Part shown: positions 6,558 through 11,426 of the stretch, piece after piece
How positions within the stretch are numbered: the first letter of the stretch is position 1
Layout: every line of letters begins with the position of its first letter
Notes under the pieces: model-generated
What the model saw: the letters and a program-made list of their open reading frames with translations, nothing else
Database searches by the model: none
What the model was told of the DNA's origin: nothing
Made by a program: the position numbers and the translations under genes
NCBI GenBank assembly: GCA_903929065.1
Contig: CAIYTJ010000137.1
Location: forward strand, 1 to 11,426
Reading direction: 5' to 3'
DNA length: 11,426 nt
DNA from: an uncultured Bacteroidales bacterium
Lineage (GTDB): Bacteria; Bacteroidota; Bacteroidia; Bacteroidales; Paludibacteraceae

Positions 6558-6848
6558 ATGGGAATTATCATAAAACCAATCGTTACAGAAAAGATGACTC
6601 AACTGGGCGACAAACTGAACCGCTATGGCTTTAGAGTTCAAAAAGATGCCAACAAAATTGAGATCAAACAAGCTGTAGAAGCTATGTATGATGTCACTGT
6701 AAGTGAAGTGAATACAATGGTTGTAGCACCAAAAAAGAAAAGCCGTTTTACCAAAGGTGGCGTAGTAAAAGGAAGTGCATCAGCCTATAAAAAAGCTATC
6801 ATTACAGTGAAAGAAGGAGATAAAATTGATTTTTATAGCAATATTTAA
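6558..6848 (+). CDS. rplW: 50S ribosomal protein L23
   Basis: L23 sits at the exit of the peptide tunnel, where trigger factor and the signal recognition particle dock. The 96-residue product shows the N-terminal signature IIIKPIVTEKM (3-13), then RYGFRVQKDANKIEIKQAVE (22-41), YDVTVSEVNTM (44-54), the basic KKKSRFTKGG loop (59-68) and the C-terminal strand KKAIITVKEGD. Length is normal. It begins 12 bases after rplD with a full-strength Shine-Dalgarno site and ends 8 bases before rplB. Confidence 0.98.
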   Translation: MGIIIKPIVTEKMTQLGDKLNRYGFRVQKDANKIEIKQAVEAMYDVTVSEVNTMVVAPKKKSRFTKGGVVKGSASAYKKAIITVKEGDKIDFYSNI

Positions 6849-6856
6849 ACAGAAAA

Positions 6857-7681
6857 ATGGCTGTACGTAAACTAAGACCCACTACACCGGGGCAAAGACA
6901 CAAGATTATTGGTACATTCGACACAATTACTGCGAGTGCACCAGAGAAATCTCTTGTTGAAGGCGGATCAAAATCCGGAGGTCGTAACCATGATGGTAAA
7001 ATGACCATGCGCTACCTCGGTGGCGGACACAAGAAGAAATATAGAGTAATTGACTTTAAACGCAACAAAGACGGTGTTCCTGCAACAGTAAAGGCAATTG
7101 AATACGATCCGAATCGCTCGGCACGTATCGCTTTGCTTTATTATGCTGATGGGGAAAAAACTTACATTCTTGCACCAAACGGATTGCAGGTTGGTCAGAC
7201 AGTTGTTTCAGGAGCTGATGCAGCCCCTGAAGTAGGAAATGCATTGCCTATGCAAAACATTCCACTGGGTACCATAATTCATAACATTGAATTACGCCCG
7301 GGCCAAGGTGCCGCGATGGTACGCTCGGCTGGAACATTTGCACAGTTGACTTCTCGCGAAGACAAATATGCCATTATCAAATTGCCTTCGGGCGAGCTTC
7401 GCAAAGTAGTTGCTACTTGCAAAGCAACCATTGGTAGTGTAGGAAATTCTGACCACGCACTTGAAAGATCAGGTAAAGCAGGTCGCTCACGCTGGCTTGG
7501 ACGTCGTCCACGCGTACGTGGTGTTGCAATGAACCCGGTTGATCACCCCATGGGTGGTGGTGAAGGCCGCGCTTCTGGAGGACACCCGCGTTCTCGCAAA
7601 GGCTTGTTAGCTAAAGGGTACAAAACACGTGCTCCAAAGAAACAGTCAAGTCAATATATTATTGAAAGAAAGAAAAAATAA
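6857..7681 (+). CDS. rplB: 50S ribosomal protein L2
   Basis: L2 is a conserved large-subunit protein needed for subunit joining and for peptidyl-transferase centre integrity. The 274-residue length is standard. Visible landmarks are the basic N-terminus, SGGRNHDGKMTMRYLGGGHK (40-59), the RNA-binding core with SVGNSDH and KAGRSRWLGRRPRVRG (207-222), and the signature NPVDHPMGGGEGR (226-238), where H230 matches the important E. coli H229. The second histidine of the E. coli HPHGGGEGR form is Met here, common in Bacteroidetes. It is followed by SGGHPRSRKG and a Lys-rich tail. The gene is 8 bases after rplW and 21 bases before rpsS. Confidence 0.99.
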   Translation: MAVRKLRPTTPGQRHKIIGTFDTITASAPEKSLVEGGSKSGGRNHDGKMTMRYLGGGHKKKYRVIDFKRNKDGVPATVKAIEYDPNRSARIALLYYADGEKTYILAPNGLQVGQTVVSGADAAPEVGNALPMQNIPLGTIIHNIELRPGQGAAMVRSAGTFAQLTSREDKYAIIKLPSGELRKVVATCKATIGSVGNSDHALERSGKAGRSRWLGRRPRVRGVAMNPVDHPMGGGEGRASGGHPRSRKGLLAKGYKTRAPKKQSSQYIIERKKK

Positions 7682-7702
7682 TCAGAAAACTAAGTAAATA
7701 AT

Positions 7703-7969
7703 ATGAGCCGTTCATTAAAAAAAGGACCATACATCTATCTGAAGCTTGAGAATAAAGTTTTAGCCATGAATGAAAGCGGAAAAAAAACCGTAATCAAGAC
7801 CTGGGCTCGCGCTTCAATGATATCACCTGATTTTGTAGGTCACACAATTGCAGTTCACAATGGTAACAAATTTATACCAGTTTATGTAACCGAAAATATG
7901 GTAGGACACAAGTTAGGCGAATTTTCTCCTACTCGTAACTTCCGCGGTCACGGTGGTAAGAAAAAATAA
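7703..7969 (+). CDS. rpsS: 30S ribosomal protein S19
   Basis: S19 pairs with S13 in the head of the small subunit and contacts the A-site finger of the large subunit. The 88-residue product has the family start SRSLKKGPY (2-10), then IKTWARASMISPDFVGHTIA (31-50), VHNGNKFIPVYVTENMVGHK and LGEFSPTRNFRGHGG, ending in a Lys-rich tail. Length is normal and no key residues are missing. It lies between rplB (21 bases upstream) and rplV (43 bases downstream), the standard order. Its start is preceded by A-rich sequence with no Shine-Dalgarno site. Confidence 0.98.
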   Translation: MSRSLKKGPYIYLKLENKVLAMNESGKKTVIKTWARASMISPDFVGHTIAVHNGNKFIPVYVTENMVGHKLGEFSPTRNFRGHGGKKK

Positions 7970-8012
7970 TCCATTGAAATTTTAAATCAGAAAAAATAAA
8001 CATTTCAAGAAA

Positions 8013-8423
8013 ATGGGTGCAAGAAAAAAAATATCAGCCGACGCAAGAAAAGAAGAAAATAAGACTCTTTACTTTGCCAAGCTCAATGGAGTTCCAACCT
8101 CACCACGCAAAATGCGCCTTGTGGCGGATATGATCCGTGGCATGGAAGTGAACAAAGCTTTGAGTGTCCTGAAGTTTTCATCAAAAGAAGCTTCCGGAAG
8201 ATTAGAAAAATTGCTGAAATCAGCTATTGCCAACTGGGAAACCAAAACTGAGCAAAAAGCCGATAACGCAAACTTATATGTAAGTGGAATTTCAGTGGAT
8301 TCAGCTACTATGCTGAAACGTTTACGCACAGCTCCTCAGGGACGTGGGTACCGTATCCGCAAACGTTCAAACCATGTTACATTGTTTGTCGACACAAAAA
8401 ATACTAACGATAACCAAAATTAA
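8013..8423 (+). CDS. rplV: 50S ribosomal protein L22
   Basis: L22 contacts all domains of 23S rRNA and its long beta-hairpin lines the exit tunnel opposite L4. The 136-residue product contains GVPTSPRKMRLVADMIRG (26-43), the helix with ALSVLKF, the strand VSGISVDSATMLKRLRT, the hairpin tip segment APQGRGYRIRKRSNH, and VTLFVDT. It is longer than E. coli L22 (110 residues) because of a basic N-terminal extension (GARKKISADARKEENK) and an Asn-rich tail, both usual in this phylum. The segment matching the site of macrolide-resistance deletions is intact. The stop at 8421-8423 is 7 bases before the rpsC ATG, consistent with coupling. Confidence 0.98.
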   Translation: MGARKKISADARKEENKTLYFAKLNGVPTSPRKMRLVADMIRGMEVNKALSVLKFSSKEASGRLEKLLKSAIANWETKTEQKADNANLYVSGISVDSATMLKRLRTAPQGRGYRIRKRSNHVTLFVDTKNTNDNQN

Positions 8424-8430
8424 TTGCTCG

Positions 8431-9198
8431 ATGGGACAAAAAATTAATCCAATAAGTAACCGCTTAGGAATCATTCGTGGTTGGGATTCAAACTGGTATG
8501 GTGGAAACAATTATGGTGATACCATTCTTGAAGACCACAAAATCAGAAAATATCTCAATGCCCGTTTGGCAAAAGCGAGCGTATCGCGCATTGTTATCGA
8601 ACGTACGTTGAAACTTGTTACAATTACCGTTTGTACTGCCCGTCCGGGTATCATTATCGGTAAAGGTGGACAGGAAGTTGACAAACTGAAAGAAGAATTG
8701 AAAAAAATTACTGACAAAGAAGTTCAAATCAACATCTTCGAAGTAAAACGTCCGGAACTTGATGCAGTAATCGTTGCAAACAACGTAGCTCGTCAGGTAG
8801 AAGGAAAAATAGCTTACCGTCGTGCAACCAAGATGGCAATCGCCTCTACTATGCGCATGGGAGCTGAAGGAATCAAAATCATGTGTTCAGGTCGTTTGAA
8901 TGGAGCTGAAATGGCCCGTTCTGAAATGTATAAAGAAGGAAGAACTCCACTTCATACATTACGTGCCGACATTGATTATGCACACGCCGAAGCACTGACT
9001 AAAGTTGGTTTGATCGGTATCAAAGTGTGGATTTGCCGTGGCGAAATTTACGGTAAAAAAGATTTGGCTCCTAATTTTACAGCTACTAAAGATTCATCAC
9101 GTGGTGGTGAACGCAGTTACAGTGACCGTGGCGATCGCAAAGATCGTAATGACCGTGGTGATCGTAAAAGCGGTGGTTTTAAAAAGAGAAATAAATAA
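8431..9198 (+). CDS. rpsC: 30S ribosomal protein S3 with a repeated charged tail
   Basis: S3 forms part of the mRNA entry channel and has ribosomal helicase activity. I place the start at ATG 8431 (MGQKINPISNRLGI), because an in-frame ATG at 8344 would add 29 residues unlike S3 that lie inside rplV. The 255-residue protein has the S3 N-terminal domain, a type II KH domain with RPGIIIGKGGQEVDKL (71-86, GKGG loop at 77-80), the YRRATK helicase region (129-134), and the C-terminal domain with CSGRLNGAEMARSE (152-165) and EGRTPLHTLRADIDYA. After residue 222 comes a hydrophilic, probably disordered tail with a 9-codon tandem duplication (DRGDRKDRN then DRGDRK) and a final KKRNK. The tail could add RNA contacts; this is inference. 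Confidence 0.97.
   Translation: MGQKINPISNRLGIIRGWDSNWYGGNNYGDTILEDHKIRKYLNARLAKASVSRIVIERTLKLVTITVCTARPGIIIGKGGQEVDKLKEELKKITDKEVQINIFEVKRPELDAVIVANNVARQVEGKIAYRRATKMAIASTMRMGAEGIKIMCSGRLNGAEMARSEMYKEGRTPLHTLRADIDYAHAEALTKVGLIGIKVWICRGEIYGKKDLAPNFTATKDSSRGGERSYSDRGDRKDRNDRGDRKSGGFKKRNK
9124..9168 (+). repeat. Tandem 27-base repeat inside the rpsC 3' end
   Basis: GACCGTGGCGATCGCAAA at 9124-9141 recurs as GACCGTGGTGATCGTAAA at 9151-9168, 27 bases later, with two differences that leave the peptide DRGDRK unchanged. This is a 9-codon in-frame duplication in the S3 tail. The silent differences argue that the duplication is not very recent or that the peptide is under selection. Confidence 0.8.
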
Positions 9199-9234
9199 CT
9201 GTTATTAATGAATTTGATTTAAGGAATATATATT

Positions 9235-9669
9235 ATGTTACAACCTAAAAAAACAAAGTTCAGGAGACAGCAAAAAGGGCGCATGAAAGGAAATGCCCAA
9301 CGAGGCAACCAGTTAGCGTTCGGATCTTTTGGAATAAAATCATTGGAATCTAAATGGTTAACCGGTCGTCAAATTGAAGCTGCCCGTATTGCTGTAACCC
9401 GTTATATGCAACGTCAAGGTCAAATCTGGATCAGAGTATTTCCGGATAAACCAATCACTAAAAAGCCTGCCGAAGTACGTATGGGTAAAGGTAAAGGTGC
9501 TCCCGAAGGTTTCGTGGCTCCTGTTACACCAGGTCGTATGTTATTCGAAGTAGAAGGTGTTTCTTATGACATCGCCAAAGAAGCATTACGTCTTGCAGCT
9601 CAAAAATTACCCGTAACTACTAAGTTTGTAGTTAGACGCGATTATGATTTCACCTCTGTAAATGTGTAA
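9235..9669 (+). CDS. rplP: 50S ribosomal protein L16
   Basis: L16 is placed late in large-subunit assembly and helps position A-site tRNA near the peptidyl-transferase centre. The 144-residue product begins MLQPKKTKFRRQQKGR and includes GSFGIKSLESKWLTGRQIEA (30-49), ARIAVTRYMQRQGQIWIRVF (50-69) and the signature RMGKGKGAPEGFVAPVTPGR (82-101). R82 matches the arginine hydroxylated by a dioxygenase in E. coli (R81); whether it is modified here is unknown. Length is normal. The gene is 36 bases after rpsC and 5 bases before rpmC. Confidence 0.98.
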   Translation: MLQPKKTKFRRQQKGRMKGNAQRGNQLAFGSFGIKSLESKWLTGRQIEAARIAVTRYMQRQGQIWIRVFPDKPITKKPAEVRMGKGKGAPEGFVAPVTPGRMLFEVEGVSYDIAKEALRLAAQKLPVTTKFVVRRDYDFTSVNV

Positions 9670-9674
9670 GGAAA

Positions 9675-9869
9675 ATGAAAACAAGAGAAATAAAAGAACT
9701 AAACAATAAAGAGATTCAAGAACGCATGGACGCAGAAGTAAGCCGTTTAGACCGTTTGAAATTGAATCATTCCATTTCTCCTCTTGACAATCCGTTGCAA
9801 ATAAAAGAGGTTCGCAGAACCATTGCACGTCTTGCTACCGAGTTACGTCAGAGAGAAATCAATCAATAA
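9675..9869 (+). CDS. rpmC: 50S ribosomal protein L29
   Basis: L29 is a small two-helix protein next to L23 at the tunnel exit. The 64-residue product fits in size and pattern: MKTREIKELNNKEIQERMDA for the first helix, LDRLKLNHSISPLDNPLQIK across the turn, and EVRRTIARLATELRQRE for the second helix, which is the most conserved part. It starts 5 bases after rplP and ends 11 bases before rpsQ, the usual L16-L29-S17 order. Confidence 0.97.
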   Translation: MKTREIKELNNKEIQERMDAEVSRLDRLKLNHSISPLDNPLQIKEVRRTIARLATELRQREINQ

Positions 9870-9880
9870 AATTCAGACTG

Positions 9881-10138
9881 ATGGAAACAAGAAATTTAAG
9901 AAAAGAAAGAACGGGTGTGGTTTTCAGCAACAAAATGGATAAAACCATTACCATTGCTGTAAAATGGAAAGAAAAACACCCGATTTATGGTAAATTCGTT
10001 AACAAAACGAAGAAATATCATGCTCATGACGAAAAAAATGAATGCAACATTGGCGACACTGTACGCATCATGGAAACCCGTCCGCTGAGTAAATTAAAAA
10101 GATGGAGATTAACCGAAATTATTGAAAGAGTTAAGTAA
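9881..10138 (+). CDS. rpsQ: 30S ribosomal protein S17
   Basis: S17 is a primary 16S-binding protein of the 30S body, with an OB-fold. The 85-residue product has RKERTGVVFSNKMDKTITIA (7-26), KHPIYGKFVNKTKKYHAHDE (32-51), and the signature GDTVRIMETRPLSKLKRWRL (58-77). Length is normal. It is 11 bases after rpmC and only 2 bases before rplN, the last gene of the S10 set running straight into the spc set with no room for a separate promoter. Confidence 0.98.
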   Translation: METRNLRKERTGVVFSNKMDKTITIAVKWKEKHPIYGKFVNKTKKYHAHDEKNECNIGDTVRIMETRPLSKLKRWRLTEIIERVK

Positions 10139-10140
10139 TT

Positions 10141-10506
10141 ATGATACAACAAGAATCAAGACTCGTAGTAGCCGATAACAGTGGAGCAAAAACCTGCCTC
10201 TGTATTCGCGTATTAGGAGGAACCAGCAAACGTTACGCTACCCTTGGCGATATCATTGTTGTTGCCGTGAAAAGTGTAATACCTTCAGGCGACATCAAAA
10301 AAGGTATTGTTTCAAAAGCAGTTATCGTTCGTACGAAAAAAGAAGTTCGTCGAGCCGACGGATCATATATTCGTTTTGATGATAATGCCTGTGTATTGTT
10401 GAACAATGCCGGTGAAATCCGTGGAAGCCGTATCTTCGGCCCGGTAGCACGTGAATTGCGTGCAACTAATATGAAAATCATATCACTTGCACCTGAAGTG
10501 CTTTAA
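10141..10506 (+). CDS. rplN: 50S ribosomal protein L14
   Basis: L14 lies at the subunit interface, contacts h14 of 16S rRNA and is the docking site for the silencing factor RsfS. The 121-residue product is highly conserved: MIQQESRLVVADNSGAK, then CIRVLGG (21-27), the GDIIVVAVK strand (36-44), the loop RRADGSYIRFDDNACVLL (70-87), and IRGSRIFGPVARELR (93-107). Nothing is unusual. It begins 2 bases after the rpsQ stop and ends 21 bases before the chosen rplX start. Confidence 0.98.
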   Translation: MIQQESRLVVADNSGAKTCLCIRVLGGTSKRYATLGDIIVVAVKSVIPSGDIKKGIVSKAVIVRTKKEVRRADGSYIRFDDNACVLLNNAGEIRGSRIFGPVARELRATNMKIISLAPEVL

Positions 10507-10527
10507 TCTTCGAAAAATAAAACAGTG

Positions 10528-10839
10528 ATGAGTAAATTACACATAAAAAAAGGTGATACCGTTTACGTGAACGCCGGTTCCAGCAAAGGAAAAACCGGTC
10601 GCGTGTTGGAAGTTCTTGTGAAAGAGCAACGCGCAATCGTAGAAGGTGTAAATTTGGTGTCAAAGAGCACCAAACCTAACGCGAAAAGTCCTCAAGGTGG
10701 AATAATCAAGAAAGAAGCTTCTATCCATATCTCTAATTTAAACCCTGCAGAAGGCGGTAAACCCGTTCGTGTAGGCCGCAAATTAAATGCAGATGGTAAA
10801 TTAGTGCGTATTTCTAAAAAATCAGGAGGAGAGATTTAA
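10528..10839 (+). CDS. rplX: 50S ribosomal protein L24
   Basis: L24 binds the 5' region of 23S rRNA early in assembly and lies near the tunnel exit. I choose ATG 10528 (MSKLHIKKGD) over the GTG three bases earlier; the resulting protein is 103 residues, normal for the family. The KOW motif occupies about residues 4-30 (KKGDTVYVNAGSSKGKTGRV), followed by IVEGVNLVSKSTKPN, the basic GGIIKKEASIHISNLNP segment, and PVRVGRKLNADGKLVRISKK. Its last codons contain AGGAGGAG, which may serve as a ribosome-binding site for rplE two bases further on. Confidence 0.97.
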   Translation: MSKLHIKKGDTVYVNAGSSKGKTGRVLEVLVKEQRAIVEGVNLVSKSTKPNAKSPQGGIIKKEASIHISNLNPAEGGKPVRVGRKLNADGKLVRISKKSGGEI

Positions 10840-10841
10840 GA

Positions 10842-11416
10842 ATGAATACAGCAAATTTAAAACAAGATTACCGCGAACGTATCGTTCCGATCTTAATGAC
10901 AGAGTTTGGTTATACTTCAGTAATGCAGGTACCAAAACTTGAAAAAATTGTTCTTAATCAGGGATTGGGAATAGCTGTTGCCGATAAAAAAATTATCGAA
11001 GTAGCTATCAACGAAATGACCACTATTACCGGTCAGAAAGCCGTTGCCACCATTTCTAAAAAAGATATTTCGAATTTCAAGTTGCGTAAAAAAATGCCTA
11101 TCGGCGTTCGTTAACATTACGCGGAGATCGCATGTACGAATTCTTAGAAAGATTAGTACGTGTTGCTTTGCCTCGTATGCGTGACTTCAAAGGTATTGAA
11201 AACAAATTGGATGGACGTGGAAATTACACACTTGGTATTACCGAGCAAATCATTTTCCCCGAAATCAACATTGATGGCATTACCCGCATGTTGGGAATGA
11301 ACATCACATTTGTAACAACAGGTGCAACCGATGAAGAAGGTTACGCATTGTTGAAAGAATTCGGATTACCATTCAAAAAAACTAATTTAGACATACAATG
11401 GCAAAAGAATCAATGA
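10842..11416 (+). pseudogene. rplE: 50S ribosomal protein L5, interrupted by an apparent one-base deletion
   Basis: L5 binds 5S rRNA and contacts P-site tRNA. The first frame (10842-11114) gives 90 residues ending KKMPIGVR, then TAA. The family continues VTLRGDRMYEF here, and exactly that, minus one base, is found in the next frame: ACA TTA CGC GGA GAT CGC ATG TAC from 11114. Adding one G after 11111 (CGT-GTA-ACA) restores an open frame of 191 residues to the TGA at 11414-11416, including PRMRDFKGIENKLDGRGNY and GITEQIIFPEI. All else is conserved and the site has no slippery heptamer, so I read this as a sequence or assembly error, or less likely a real mutation. A GGAG before ATG 11132 would allow restart. 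The 3' end overlaps rpsN by 19 bases. Confidence 0.9.
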
Positions 11417-11426
11417 AAGCCCGCGA
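11398..11426 (+). CDS. rpsN: 30S ribosomal protein S14, start only
   Basis: The last 29 bases encode MAKESMKAR plus two bases of the next codon, the expected N-terminus of Bacteroidetes S14, which folds into the 30S head near S3 and S10. The gene runs off the window edge, so its zinc-binding or zinc-free type cannot be read. It begins inside the rplE 3' end in a different frame, with a 19-base overlap, and it is the gene expected after rplE in the spc order. That agreement supports the corrected rplE frame. Confidence 0.88.

Noticed and set aside
8344..8430. Upstream in-frame start for rpsC
   Set aside because: It would add 29 residues that overlap rplV and do not resemble S3; the universal start MGQK is at 8431.
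10525..10527. GTG start for rplX
   Set aside because: It adds only one Met before the ATG at 10528, which gives the usual MSKLHIKKGD start.
10824..10833. AGGAGGAG as a dedicated ribosome-binding site of rplE
   Set aside because: It lies within rplX codons for Ser-Gly-Gly-Glu and the best core is 12 bases from the ATG, so it may be incidental; kept only as a remark.

Overview
The window is a housekeeping stretch of a Bacteroidetes chromosome, most probably order Bacteroidales. It holds the start of the large ribosomal-protein cluster. The assignment rests on the protein sequences (for example HPM rather than HPH in the L2 signature, a long S12 tail, and an EF-G gene with no tuf after it), on A-rich translation starts with few Shine-Dalgarno sites, and on a Bacteroidetes-type promoter (TTG, 19 bases, TATCTTTG) ahead of rpsL. 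Genus cannot be fixed from the sequence alone.

Layout. Positions 6-692 encode an exported protein of unknown function, probably an outer-membrane beta-barrel. Positions 734-1210 encode a GNAT-family acetyltransferase. After a 307-base AT-rich gap with the promoter come the str genes rpsL, rpsG and fusA (1518-4793). The S10 block follows: rpsJ, rplC, rplD, rplW, rplB, rpsS, rplV, rpsC, rplP, rpmC, rpsQ. The start of the spc block follows that: rplN, rplX, rplE and the first codons of rpsN, cut by the window edge. All genes lie on the plus strand. From rplC onward they are separated by 1 to 43 bases or overlap, which fits one long transcript. The products are ribosome components plus the translocation factor EF-G, so the unit supplies the translation machinery as a set.

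The departures from a textbook cluster lie in non-coding DNA and in one gene. (1) rplE is broken by an apparent one-base deletion after position 11111; for an essential gene this most likely reflects a sequence error. (2) The rpsL-rpsG gap holds a foldable RNA segment that could be a feedback site. (3) An 11-bp perfect hairpin sits between fusA and rpsJ, where many bacteria carry tuf. (4) A GC-rich, palindromic, repeat-like element with two inverted hairpins lies between rpsJ and rplC and supplies the rpsJ stop codon. (5) The S3 protein ends in a tandemly duplicated, charged DRGDRK tail. I see no defence system, mobile-element gene, CRISPR array, tRNA or rRNA. I do not think the window holds a new multi-gene system.
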